DNA from: Hamadaea flava
GTDB lineage: Bacteria > Actinomycetota > Actinomycetes > Mycobacteriales > Micromonosporaceae
NCBI RefSeq assembly: GCF_024172085.1
Contig: NZ_JAMZDZ010000001.1
Coordinates: forward strand, 4,340,001 to 4,404,000
DNA length: 64,000 nucleotides
Reading direction: 5' to 3'
A program made the translations under genes and the position numbers. The notes under the pieces are model-generated. The model ran no database searches. It saw only the letters and a program-made list of their open reading frames with translations, and was not told where the DNA came from. Positions 50,884 to 59,072 of this stretch are shown here, in pieces; the stretch's first letter is position 1; every line of letters starts with the position of its first letter.

Positions 50884-52287
50884 TCAGCTCTGCCGGTCCT
50901 GCTCCCGCAACGCTGCCTCGATCCTTCGGCGCGCCGCATCCTCTTGGCCATAGACGCACTTGGCATAGACGCGCATGAGCACTTGGACGCTGTGCCCCGC
51001 CCACTCCGCGACTTGGGTAGGCGCTACGCCCGCGTTCAGCCAGATCGACACGGCAGCATGCCGAAGGTCGTACGGCCGGGCCGCGAGCGGCGACGCTGCC
51101 TGATCGGCCGTGAGCGCTCGCTCCCGCGCCTTCTTCCATACGGTTGGATAGGTGTTGTTGGGGATGGTGCTTCCTGGCCAGGTTGGGAAGTAGGTTCCGC
51201 CAGGTCCACGGCGGCTCACGAAGAGGCGACCGTCGCGTCCCGGCGGGTACTTCCCCCGATGTGCGCGAAGGATCTTCACCAGCGGGGGCGGAATGGGCAC
51301 GTCGCGCGTCGCCTTGGCTGACCGATGCTTGAGCCCGCGATCTTCGTGCGACGTGCCGTCGTCGCTCCATGCTCGGCCCACGTTGACGGTCGCGCCGGTG
51401 AGGTGATAGGTCCCCCACTCTTCGTCGTCCGCTGGCAATTCGCAGTCCGCATCGCGCACCTGTAGCGCTTCCTCCGGTCGGAGAGCGGAGTAGAACATGC
51501 TGGCGAAGAACGCGCCCAGTTCCGGGTAGATCTCCTCCACCGCGCGGAAGAGAGCCTTCGCCTGCGCGTGGTTGGCGACGACCCTGCGGTCTACCTCCTC
51601 GTTGGTCTTGGTTGGCTTCCAGCCAACGGCGGCCATCGGGTGCGACGGTAGGGCGCGCAGCTCGACGGCGTACAGCAGGGCATTCGAGAAGACAGCTCGC
51701 TTGCGCGCCATGGTGCTAGCCGCCGCTAGCCTCCCGTCCAGGGTGATCGACAGAGCGTCCAGCACCTTGCGAACCAGAGCAGGCTCTGCCAGATCGATGA
51801 GCCGAACCGTGTTGGTCTCCAGCCACCGGATCGCGCTCGCGTGCTTGTCGGGAGGCGGTCCCTCCTTGCGGCGTCCAGCGTTGTAGGCCCAGCCGTAGAG
51901 CGCGGCCCGGAGTTGCTCGTCAGGCGGCGCGCCGCGCTCTGTCGTCAGCAGCGCCATCGTCGCCGTTGTCAGTGACTCCGCAATGCCCGTGCGGTGCTTG
52001 CCCGATGCCCGAGGCCACTTCATATCCACGTAGGCGCAGGCGTGCTCGTACCAGGTCTTGGAGTTGAGCGCGCGTGCCATCGGCTCGGGCAGGCCGCATG
52101 CCTCATCGAACGGCACGCCCTCACGCGTCGCCGTACGCAATTTCGCAAGGAAGGACTCGGCGAGCGGTCGCGTGGAGAACGTCTCGCCGAACTCCTGACC
52201 GGCGACGGTCCACCTCACTCTGTAGGTTGACTTGCGCTTGCCCTTGTACTCCTTGATCTCCCAAAGACGGACGTTGTAACTGCTCAC
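50884..52287 (-). CDS. int: Tyrosine recombinase (AICE integrase)
   Basis: 467 residues from a GTG at 52287 overlapping the excisionase stop by four bases. An N-terminal arm-binding and core-binding region precedes the catalytic domain with YSALRPEEAL (first Arg), YDLRHAA (Arg409; the usual His three residues earlier is Tyr406), AGHS (His432) and the nucleophile Tyr441 in MRVYAKC. It inserts the element into tRNA-Tyr and, with Xis, excises it. Stop codon faces the attachment site. Confidence 0.95.
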   Translation of the reverse strand: MSSYNVRLWEIKEYKGKRKSTYRVRWTVAGQEFGETFSTRPLAESFLAKLRTATREGVPFDEACGLPEPMARALNSKTWYEHACAYVDMKWPRASGKHRTGIAESLTTATMALLTTERGAPPDEQLRAALYGWAYNAGRRKEGPPPDKHASAIRWLETNTVRLIDLAEPALVRKVLDALSITLDGRLAAASTMARKRAVFSNALLYAVELRALPSHPMAAVGWKPTKTNEEVDRRVVANHAQAKALFRAVEEIYPELGAFFASMFYSALRPEEALQVRDADCELPADDEEWGTYHLTGATVNVGRAWSDDGTSHEDRGLKHRSAKATRDVPIPPPLVKILRAHRGKYPPGRDGRLFVSRRGPGGTYFPTWPGSTIPNNTYPTVWKKARERALTADQAASPLAARPYDLRHAAVSIWLNAGVAPTQVAEWAGHSVQVLMRVYAKCVYGQEDAARRRIEAALREQDRQS

Positions 52288-52508
52288 GCTGTCTCCTCGC
52301 GCGCGGACAGCCAGGCATCCAAGTCGCGTCGGCGGATGCGCAAACTGCCATTCGGGTACTTGATCGTCCTGGGCGCAGCGCCCAGCGCCTTCCAGCGGAA
52401 GAAGGTGGATTTGGGCACGTCCAGCTCCTCAAGCACTTCGGCGAGCTTGAGGAGGTCGGCACGCTTTGGCTCGGTCGAGCGATTTCGTGCGGGGGCGGCG
52501 GTTGCCAT
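52284..52508 (-). CDS. xis: Excisionase / AlpA-type MerR-like HTH protein
   Basis: 74 residues from the ATG at 52508 (AAGGAG ten bases before). A winged-helix core LKLAEVLEELDVPKSTFFRW followed by YPNGSLRIRRRDLDAWL is the pattern of excisionase-family proteins. Translationally coupled to int. It probably bends DNA at the attachment sites to allow excision. Confidence 0.92.
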   Translation of the reverse strand: MATAAPARNRSTEPKRADLLKLAEVLEELDVPKSTFFRWKALGAAPRTIKYPNGSLRIRRRDLDAWLSAREETA

Positions 52509-52546
52509 GATGAGGTCACTCCTTGCCCTGGTGAGAGGTTGGGAGT

Positions 52547-52583
52547 GGCCTCGGCGCGCCCATCGGTGGCACGCGCCGAGGCC
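52547..52583 (-). terminator. Hairpin between the ATPase gene and xis
   Basis: A perfect 12-bp stem (GGCCTCGGCGCG) with a 13-base loop, 39 bases before the xis start. It would limit xis-int expression from the upstream replication genes. Confidence 0.65.
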
Positions 52584-52646
52584 GTGTCGTTCGGGGTGCT
52601 GCGCGTCGTAGCGGGGTGCGTCGTGCGGTTGTGCTGCGTTAGCCCT

Positions 52647-52722
52647 CTGAGAGCCACGCTGAGCCAAGATCTCGACCTGTCTGGTATCTAGGCATGCGCA
52701 TAGTTGGCTGTGTGGCTCTCAG
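52647..52722. promoter_or_regulatory. 11-bp inverted repeat upstream of xis
   Basis: CTGAGAGCCAC (52647-52657) and its complement (52712-52722) flank 54 bases that include the small palindrome ATGCGCAT. Placed just after the ATPase stop and before the hairpin. It may be an operator pair for a xis-int promoter; no clear -35/-10 was found. Confidence 0.4.
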
Positions 52723-52741
52723 GAGTCCGGCGGGGCGGGGT

Positions 52742-54067
52742 CTACGCGGTGCCGGTCGCTTCGTCTGGCGGGGGTACGGCGCGCAAGTGGCGACCGTCCC
52801 GGGGCGAGTTGTGTCCCGCAGGGGCGGGGGTAGCCGTCCCAGCCGTCCCACCCGTCCCATTGCTGGTCAAGCCTGGGACGAGATCTTGACTGGGACGGGT
52901 TGAGCCGTCCCACGTTTTTACCCGTCCCGGGGCTGAGCTGGGCTGGGACGGCTGGGACGGCTGGGACGGCTCCCCCGGGGTGTCCGGGCATTCGGGGGCG
53001 CAATACCGGTCCCACGCATCAATGAATGCCGCTCGGTGGTAGCCCTTGGCTTGACCGGTCGTGAACCGGATGTTGGTCGACTTCACCTCGAACTCCCGCA
53101 GCAGCGCGCCGAGCTTCACGGCGGTCAGATCGGCCCACGGTGCCTCATCCATCGCCCGGAGTTGGGAGAGCAGGTGCCCGGTCGGCAGCGCCTCGGCGTC
53201 AGCCCCGGCGGCGGTGAAGACCGTGCGGCAGTCGGTGAGCAGCCGGACGCGGTCGGAGTTGGCGGCGGTCTCTTCCCGAGCGCCGGTGAGGGTGACGGCG
53301 GCGGTACGCGCCCGGATCGGCCAGTCCCCGCCCGCCAGGTCGGCTACCGCGATCAGCGGCTCCCACGTGTCGGCGTCACGGTCCTCTACAGGCATGACCG
53401 GCTCGGCGGTACGCAGCTCGTCGAGGTGGGCGGTGATCCAGTCACGCACCTCGTTGCCGATGGTGGCCAGGATGGGCCGGTCCCGCATGACCCGCCACGG
53501 CGACACCTTCTCCCGCGTCGCCCGGCGGCGCATGTGGATGACCACAGCCCGGTCTTCGATGGTGTCGGGTGCGGCGCCAATTCCGGCCATGGCCGCCATG
53601 GCGAACGTGGGGATGCGCTCAACGCGCTGGCTGTTGGCGTCGTAGCGCAGCGCGGGCCGGTTGCGCTGGTGACCGGCGTTGAGCAGCCCGCGCAGGTCCT
53701 CGTTCGATCCGGCGACCGCCGGGCCAAAGATCGTGTCGTACTCGTCGATGAGCAGCGTCGGCGGGTCCTCGGTGCCGATCGCCCGGTACACGGCGGCGGG
53801 GCTGGCGTTGACGGTGATCAGCGGGTTGTGGCAGGCAGCCTCCACCAGGTCTAGCAAGCGGGACTTGCCGCAGCGCTTCTCGGGTGCACGGATGACCAGG
53901 CGGGCGGCACACGCCCACGCGGCCAGACCGTAGGTCGCTGCGACCCACAAGACCACGGCGTCCAAGGATTCGTTGTCGGGCAGGATCACGTACTGCCGGA
54001 TGGCCGCACGGAGCCGGTCGAGTAGCTCGGCCCCGTTGACGTGCTTCGGCTTGTCGGGTCGGGTCAC
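52742..54067 (-). CDS. DUF3631-type ATPase (replication helicase partner)
   Basis: 441 residues from a GTG at 54067, overlapping the prim-pol stop by four bases. Walker A is APEKRCGKS (61-69) and Walker B TLLIDEYD (104-111); NEDLRGLLNAGHQRN and a DUF3631 C-terminal region follow. Coupled with prim-pol it should unwind or load DNA at the element's origin. The tail is low complexity (SQPSQPSQP) because its codons are made of repeated octamers that look like origin iterons. Confidence 0.9.
   Translation of the reverse strand: MTRPDKPKHVNGAELLDRLRAAIRQYVILPDNESLDAVVLWVAATYGLAAWACAARLVIRAPEKRCGKSRLLDLVEAACHNPLITVNASPAAVYRAIGTEDPPTLLIDEYDTIFGPAVAGSNEDLRGLLNAGHQRNRPALRYDANSQRVERIPTFAMAAMAGIGAAPDTIEDRAVVIHMRRRATREKVSPWRVMRDRPILATIGNEVRDWITAHLDELRTAEPVMPVEDRDADTWEPLIAVADLAGGDWPIRARTAAVTLTGAREETAANSDRVRLLTDCRTVFTAAGADAEALPTGHLLSQLRAMDEAPWADLTAVKLGALLREFEVKSTNIRFTTGQAKGYHRAAFIDAWDRYCAPECPDTPGEPSQPSQPSQPSSAPGRVKTWDGSTRPSQDLVPGLTSNGTGGTAGTATPAPAGHNSPRDGRHLRAVPPPDEATGTA
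52834..52969. other. Iteron-like cluster, candidate replication origin
   Basis: The octamer TGGGACGG occurs eight times in 136 bp: on the minus reading at 52834, 52843, 52852 and 52905, and on the plus reading at 52891, 52944, 52953 and 52962. Triplets are spaced exactly nine bases. The central pair forms a hairpin followed by CGTTTTTA. Confidence 0.5.
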
Positions 54068-54963
54068 AGGTGTACTCCTTCGACGGCGAACCCGTCACGG
54101 ATCGCGTTGGGTGTGGATTTGGCCGGCGGCCAGCCCGCCCGGTCGCACGCCGCGACGAGCAGGTCAAAGGCGGCTGTGCCGGTGAGGTGTCCGGCGGCGA
54201 CGATGCGGGCCGCACCGCGTGCGCAGCCGTAGAGGGTCACCCTCCGGCGACCGTCTGGGGCTTCGCTGATGCGGGCTAGCAGGGTGTCCATGAGCCGGTC
54301 GGGATAGGAGATGGCCCCGCCCCCAGTGGTGATGTGTGTCGGGCGGGAGGCCGGGCGTTGCGCTGGTCGCGGGTCGGGCGTGAGGCACCACGTCAGCAGG
54401 GGCGGGGCCACCTCGGTTATCGGAGCCTGGTCGTCGGCCCACGCGTACGGTCGCCGGGTGTCCGGGTGCACGCTGGGCGGTGCCGCGAGGTAGCCGCCGT
54501 CGGCTTTGATGTCGATCCCCGGGGCCAACTTCCCGTTCGTGCTGGGGACCTTCACGTGCGGGCCGGGATGCCGGTAGTACAGGTGCAGCCCACCGGAGCC
54601 GGTGACGACGTAGCGGGTCGGCGGGGTCATCCCACGGGCGATGAGCTGGGTGAGGCTGGCCATGCCGCCCTTGGCCGGATCGACGTCGACACCGACCAGA
54701 CCGGACGCGGCCCCCGTGCGGATGGCGAGCATGCCGCGCGGCTCGAAGTTGAGCATGCGCCGGATGGTGAGCGGATCGCGGCTGGCGGCGTAGAACCCGT
54801 GACAGGTCAGGCAGCGGCAGGCTTGCGGGTCATGTGCGCCCGGGGCGTTGTCCTTAGGGCAGTTGGCGCAGTTACCTAAGGGGCGTTTGGTGCGTCCGAG
54901 CATGAAGACGGGCCATCCGTTGGCGGCGTAGCGCAGCGCAGCCGCCAACCAGGGGTGAGACAC
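54064..54963 (-). CDS. Bifunctional primase-polymerase (prim-pol)
   Basis: 299 residues from a GTG at 54963 (AAGGAGG nine bases before). WLAAALRYAANGWPVFML is the prim-pol opening, GVDVDP (91-96) gives the two metal-binding Asp, and GSGGLHLYYRHPG and GIDIKADGGYLAAPPSVHP complete the domain. A Cys cluster (CANC, CRCLTCHG) inserted at 32-54 probably binds zinc. It initiates replication of the excised circle; the ATPase activity is in the next gene. Confidence 0.93.
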   Translation of the reverse strand: MSHPWLAAALRYAANGWPVFMLGRTKRPLGNCANCPKDNAPGAHDPQACRCLTCHGFYAASRDPLTIRRMLNFEPRGMLAIRTGAASGLVGVDVDPAKGGMASLTQLIARGMTPPTRYVVTGSGGLHLYYRHPGPHVKVPSTNGKLAPGIDIKADGGYLAAPPSVHPDTRRPYAWADDQAPITEVAPPLLTWCLTPDPRPAQRPASRPTHITTGGGAISYPDRLMDTLLARISEAPDGRRRVTLYGCARGAARIVAAGHLTGTAAFDLLVAACDRAGWPPAKSTPNAIRDGFAVEGVHL

Positions 54964-54987
54964 CGTAGGTGTCCTCCTTCCATGACG

Positions 54988-55018
54988 GACGCGGCCGACA
55001 TGCGTTGTCGGCCGCGTC
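54988..55018 (-). terminator. Hairpin before prim-pol
   Basis: A perfect 13-bp stem (GACGCGGCCGACA) with a five-base loop between the 84-residue gene and the prim-pol ribosome-binding site. Confidence 0.65.
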
Positions 55019-55032
55019 GTGTGGTCTGTCGG

Positions 55033-55287
55033 CTAGACGTGGAACAGCACGCGGAGGCGGTCGGCTACCAGGTGGTTGTCGAACCGCTCCCACGCCTCGG
55101 CGGTGTTGGCGCGCTGTGCCTCGGCGTAGGCGATGGCGGTCTTCGGTGTCATCGAGCACAGTTCGCGGTCGGTCAGTTCGGCCAGTTCGGGGTATCGGGT
55201 GGCGATGGTGGGGCCGAACTCAGCCACCGCGCTGCGGCCGGTGGTCCACGGCGTGCCGGTCACCAGCTCGTAGATTCGGGTGATCAT
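55033..55287 (-). CDS. Small hypothetical AICE protein
   Basis: 84 residues: MITRIYELVTGTPWTTGRSA, then YPELAELTDRELCSMTPKTA and a C-terminal helix RFDNHLVADRLRVLFHV. No membrane segment and no recognised family. AAGGAAGG six bases upstream. Its start overlaps the stop of the zinc-knuckle gene. Confidence 0.8.
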   Translation of the reverse strand: MITRIYELVTGTPWTTGRSAVAEFGPTIATRYPELAELTDRELCSMTPKTAIAYAEAQRANTAEAWERFDNHLVADRLRVLFHV

Positions 55288-55607
55288 CGGGTGCCTTCCT
55301 TGGCGCGGTTGATGGTGCGGGTGAGCGTGGTTTCGCTGCGTACGGCGGCGAGCCGCGTTCGGCGCAGGTGGTTGAACAGGCGTCGGCCGAGGCGCAGTCG
55401 CCAGCCGTCGCCGCCGCACAGGCGGCAGGTCTTGGGGCGGCGCAGGATGCGGGTGGACTTCCAGCCCTGGCCTTTGCACATCGGGCAGGGGCGGAACGGG
55501 CGCAGCCAGCACAGCCAGGCGTAACCGAGCGTGACGACAGCGGCGACGATGAACGGCAAGGCGGTGATCATGGTCGTGGGGGTAGCGGTAGCGGCGTCGG
55601 ATGCCAC
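55284..55607 (-). CDS. Small membrane protein with DnaJ-like zinc knuckles
   Basis: 107 residues from a GTG at 55607 (GGAGG six bases before). One membrane helix (about 13-35), then CPMCKGQG (41-48) and CRLCGGDG (61-68), two CxxCxGxG elements as in the DnaJ zinc domain, and a basic tail. Located directly after traB and the putative transfer locus, so a transfer accessory role is plausible, not shown. Confidence 0.82.
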   Translation of the reverse strand: MASDAATATPTTMITALPFIVAAVVTLGYAWLCWLRPFRPCPMCKGQGWKSTRILRRPKTCRLCGGDGWRLRLGRRLFNHLRRTRLAAVRSETTLTRTINRAKEGTR

Positions 55608-55741
55608 GGAATGCCTCCACAGGCAGGTTTTCGGGGTGTTGGAGGGCAGCCCGCTACCCGCTACCAGGGGTTTTCTTGCCTGGTAGCGGTGGTAGCGGGG
55701 TGGGTAGCGCGAGCGCTACCGGTAGCGCGGGTGCCGCTACC
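55581..55741. other. Candidate clt: ten GGTAGCG heptamers
   Basis: GGTAGCG or its complement CGCTACC occurs at 55581, 55587, 55652, 55659, 55682, 55691, 55703, 55714, 55721 and 55735, with one overlapping pair. It covers the traB 3' end and the gap below it. TraB translocases of Streptomyces plasmids bind short repeats just downstream of traB at their transfer locus, which this matches in place and form. Confidence 0.6.
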
Positions 55742-57851
55742 GATCGCGGCGAGTCGCGGCGGCCTGAATCTCCACAAGTCGGGCACCCTTGGGCGAGCGT
55801 CCGTCTTCCTTGATGTTCACGCTGGGTACATGAAGCGCCCGGAGTTGTGCGGAGATCGTCTCGGCGGTGATGTCGGCGTAGTGCTCGGGGATGCGCTCGG
55901 CCAGCCGTTCGGCGAGGCGCTGCCAGGAGAGGCCGTTCTCGCCGGGGTGGAACATGGCGACCGCGTCGGCGAGCACGTCTCGCACGTCGCGGGTGATCTG
56001 CTCCCCGGCGGCGTAGCCGGACAGCGTCCCGGCCGCCACGCGATGCTTGCGGGCGGCGGTGAGGATCTTCTCGGCGTCGGTGTGGTCGGCGAGGTAGGTC
56101 CGCACGACCGGGGTGTCGTCGGACGCCCCGTAGAGGATGCCGACGCCGCGATAGTTGTCGCCGGTCGGCAGAGTGGAGGCGTCGAACCCTTCGGCGTAGG
56201 CGTCGCCGCCGAGGATGGCCTCCGACACGATCCGGTTTCCGCACTTGAGCGCGAACCGAACATCGTGGTTGTCCCGGAACCGGTTGAACAACCGCGACAC
56301 GTCACCCGCGCCGACACCGGACGGCTTCTGGCTGGCCGAGATCATCACCACCCCGGCCGAGGGACCCACGGCTTTGATGAACGACAGCAGGGCCGCGATC
56401 TCCCGGTTGACCTCCTGGTCGTCGGTCTCGAAGTAGTTCTGAAACTCCTCCATGACAAGAACCCACACGCGCAGCTGCTCGTACTTGCGCGACAGTTCCC
56501 GGGTGATCTTGCCTTCGGGGCATTCGGTGACCGGCAGTTTGGCCAGGAAGTCGTTGACGGTCTCAATGTGCTTCTTGACCTCGCGGAGCATGTCGAGCAC
56601 GTGCGTGATGGGGTCGTTGTCGCGGCTGTTGGGCACGACGCCGCACACCCACCGGTGCGCGACCAGGCGGAACTTGTCCCAGTCGGCCGACATCTTCCCG
56701 TCCACGATCAGCAGCTTCACGTACGGGTCCATGGCCGCGTACAGCGCCAACGCCCGAGCCGAGAACGTCTTGCCCTTACGTGGCTGTGCGCCGATCAGCA
56801 CGCTGATCCACATCAGCAGCAGCCCGACCTTCCGGCCACGCTCATCCAGCCCGAACGGTGCCGGGGACCAGATGTCGCGCACCTTGCCGTCCAGCAGTGG
56901 CGTACGCCCTGCGGGAATGGCCAGTGGGTCACGGTCGGCGACGAACAGCACATGCCGCCGATGACTGGTCACGTCACGGCTGATGAACACCTGATTCGGG
57001 GACACATCCAGACCCGAGGCGATAGCTCCCTTGGCCTTGATCGCGTCGTCGAACGTCTTGCCGTAGGGCAGGTCAATGAGCACCTGGGAACCGGTGCCGG
57101 ACGGGTCACGGGCCATCGTCGACCCGAACGCGATCTGCTGACCGGGCCGGTCAGGATGCCCGAGACCGGCGGCGTAGTAGGCACGCACGACGATGTCGGG
57201 GTTGAGCTTGCGGAACCGGCCACCGACCACCGCCGGGGACACGATCGCCGTCCCGGCCGGTTGGCCGAAGTGGCGCAGCACCCCGATACCGGCGGCGACC
57301 GCCCCCGCGGTTGCCCACCACGGCGCGGTGCCGAGCATGTTGATGCCGAACGCCAGCCCGGCCGCTTCCGCCGCGAGCACCAGGAACCGGAAGAACCTGG
57401 TGTTCTTGCCCTCGCGGTGGACCGTGGCCCACATCTTGCCGTCGTCGGCGTTCGCGGCGGCCTGCTCCAAGGTGCGGGCCTCGTTGACCCACCACCACCG
57501 CAGTTGCCGCCCGATCACGACCGGGATACCGCGCAGGGCGTAGCCGGTAGCGCGCACCCCGTACCAGGGGCTACGGACCAGGTGGAACGCCACAATGTGA
57601 CCGCAGCGGCCCAACGCTCGCACCGCCTCGGCGCGCAGCGCGGTCAGCGACCGGAACACGTTCGGGATGACCTGGCGACGCTTTCCGCCGGGGGCCAGGT
57701 CGGGCAGCGCGACGGGCATGCCGCCGGGCTGTGGTTCCTCGTCGAGCGCGACATCGAAATGGGATCCGGCGTTGCCGGTCTGCTGCTCGCCGTTGAGCAG
57801 CTCGGCAAGTCCGGCATCCCAGTCGCGCGGAGCGTCTTCGTTGATTGCCAT
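55737..57851 (-). CDS. traB: TraB/FtsK-type conjugative DNA translocase
   Basis: 704 residues. Two membrane helices near 155-195, Walker A GAQPRKGKT (354-362), Walker B VLVMEEFQ (464-471), sensor region MISASQKPSGVGAG, and a C-terminal helix-rich domain (GLSWQRLAERLAERIPEHY) in the position of the DNA-reading winged helix. Single-protein hexameric translocases of this kind move double-stranded AICE DNA between hyphae. Heptamer repeats lie right at its 3' end. Confidence 0.93.
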   Translation of the reverse strand: MAINEDAPRDWDAGLAELLNGEQQTGNAGSHFDVALDEEPQPGGMPVALPDLAPGGKRRQVIPNVFRSLTALRAEAVRALGRCGHIVAFHLVRSPWYGVRATGYALRGIPVVIGRQLRWWWVNEARTLEQAAANADDGKMWATVHREGKNTRFFRFLVLAAEAAGLAFGINMLGTAPWWATAGAVAAGIGVLRHFGQPAGTAIVSPAVVGGRFRKLNPDIVVRAYYAAGLGHPDRPGQQIAFGSTMARDPSGTGSQVLIDLPYGKTFDDAIKAKGAIASGLDVSPNQVFISRDVTSHRRHVLFVADRDPLAIPAGRTPLLDGKVRDIWSPAPFGLDERGRKVGLLLMWISVLIGAQPRKGKTFSARALALYAAMDPYVKLLIVDGKMSADWDKFRLVAHRWVCGVVPNSRDNDPITHVLDMLREVKKHIETVNDFLAKLPVTECPEGKITRELSRKYEQLRVWVLVMEEFQNYFETDDQEVNREIAALLSFIKAVGPSAGVVMISASQKPSGVGAGDVSRLFNRFRDNHDVRFALKCGNRIVSEAILGGDAYAEGFDASTLPTGDNYRGVGILYGASDDTPVVRTYLADHTDAEKILTAARKHRVAAGTLSGYAAGEQITRDVRDVLADAVAMFHPGENGLSWQRLAERLAERIPEHYADITAETISAQLRALHVPSVNIKEDGRSPKGARLVEIQAAATRRDR

Positions 57852-57892
57852 GATGAGCAGGCACCTTCCGTCAGATGGCTGGAGGGGGTGTG

Positions 57893-57936
57893 CGGGGCGT
57901 GACCTGCGGTTTGCGAGGCCAGGAGGTCACGCCCCG
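57893..57936 (-). terminator. Hairpin between NUDIX gene and traB
   Basis: A perfect 13-bp stem (CGGGGCGTGACCT) with an 18-base loop, six bases past the NUDIX stop. It would lower read-through into traB. Confidence 0.65.
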
Positions 57937-57941
57937 GCGCG

Positions 57942-58553
57942 TCATCGGTGCTGGTTGCTGTTGATCACACCGGCCTGAATGCCGACGCGGGCGTTGCCGG
58001 ACACGACGTTCACGGTGTTCACGCCCGGCGTCGGCGACGCGGTGAGGGTGCGCAGGGCGGCCAGGGTCACGTACTCGACCTCGGCGCGGATGTTGAGCCG
58101 GTGCAGCTCGTTGACGTGCGCCCACACGATCGAGCCGACCTCGTCGGCCTGCATGGTCAGCGGTGCGCGGCTGTCGCCGGTCGCCAGGTACAGGAAGTCG
58201 GTGTGCTCGTGCTGGACGCTGTCGGGCCAGACCGGCGCGGGCATCCGGGCGACCAGGAACGGCATCGGCGCGGGTGTCATGCCCATGCCGTACAGCGCCG
58301 TCAGGTCGGGTGTGGGTGAGACCAGGTCAATGGTCAGCCCGGTCTCTTCGGCCACCTCGCGGATCGCGGTGGTGTGCGGGGCCTCGCCGGGCTCGACGTG
58401 CCCACCGGGGAACAGGAACATGTCGGCTCCGAGGTGGTGCACGAGCAGCACCCGGCGGGCGGTCACGTCGAGCACGACGGCCGACGCGGTCAGGTGATGG
58501 GTATCGGCCGTGTCGCCAGCAGCCGCAGTGTCGGGGTGGTTGAGGTAGCTCAT
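57942..58553 (-). CDS. NUDIX hydrolase with RHIM-like C-terminal motif
   Basis: 203 residues from the ATG at 58553 (AAGGAG ten bases before). The Nudix box GGHVEPGEAPHTTAIREVAE continues ETGL (50-72) with the catalytic REVAEE. NUDIX enzymes are regular AICE passengers (nud of pMEA-type elements) and hydrolyse nucleoside diphosphate derivatives. The last 25 residues depart from the fold: NTVNVVSG then GIQAGVINSN. IQAG is close to the (I/V)Q(V/I)G core of RHIM and bacterial amyloid signalling motifs, and a related ending occurs in the 58644-59072 protein. Confidence 0.9.
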   Translation of the reverse strand: MSYLNHPDTAAAGDTADTHHLTASAVVLDVTARRVLLVHHLGADMFLFPGGHVEPGEAPHTTAIREVAEETGLTIDLVSPTPDLTALYGMGMTPAPMPFLVARMPAPVWPDSVQHEHTDFLYLATGDSRAPLTMQADEVGSIVWAHVNELHRLNIRAEVEYVTLAALRTLTASPTPGVNTVNVVSGNARVGIQAGVINSNQHR

Positions 58554-58588
58554 TGCGGTGGTACTCCTTCCGTCCGCCACGGTGGCGG

Positions 58589-58634
58589 CCAGCGCACAGA
58601 CCGAACCGCCATGAGGGCTCGGTCTGCACGCTGG
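58589..58634 (-). terminator. Imperfect hairpin before the NUDIX gene
   Basis: Stems CCAGCG/CGCTGG and CAGACCGA/TCGGTCTG with a small internal bulge, between the 142-residue gene and the NUDIX gene. Confidence 0.45.
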
Positions 58635-58643
58635 CGGTCACCA

Positions 58644-59072
58644 TCAGGGCCGGAAGCGGATCACGTTGGCGTTGATCTGCCCGATCACCACGGTGGAGCC
58701 GCCGTCGCCGGAGACGACAACCGTCGTGTTGCTCGCGTCGGCATGACGGGCCTGAGGAGCCGGGGATACGTGCTCGGCGGCGAACCGTTCCAGCCGCCGG
58801 AGTTTGGTAGGCGTGCCGTGGCGATCCCATTGACCGGGGTACTCGGGCATGTGCCAACTGACCTGACCGTGGCCGGGAAGGTCGATGTACACGACGATCC
58901 GCAGGCCGGGGACGGCGGAAGGCTTGTTGTCGTAGCCGATCCCGCACGGCAGCCCGAGCCGGGATGCCTCCGCCAGCGCGGCCAGGATCAGCCGGTACCG
59001 GGCGGGATAGTCGGTGTCATGGGCGCGGATCTGGCCACACAGGGCGGCCAGATCCGCATACCGGCTGCTCAT
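58644..59072 (-). CDS. Orphan AICE protein with amyloid-like C-terminus
   Basis: 142 residues from MSSRYADLAALCGQIRAHDT at 59072. The body is a small alpha/beta fold with IVVYIDLPGHGQVSWHMPEY, then WDRHGTPTKLRRLERF, a segment I have seen only in phage or element proteins of unknown function. From residue 115 it ends NTTVVVSGDGGSTVVIGQIN followed by ANVIRFRP, beta-prone and similar to the NUDIX tail (shared NT.x.VVSG and IN.N). Its start overlaps the stop of the DUF2637-like gene. Confidence 0.82.
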   Translation of the reverse strand: MSSRYADLAALCGQIRAHDTDYPARYRLILAALAEASRLGLPCGIGYDNKPSAVPGLRIVVYIDLPGHGQVSWHMPEYPGQWDRHGTPTKLRRLERFAAEHVSPAPQARHADASNTTVVVSGDGGSTVVIGQINANVIRFRP

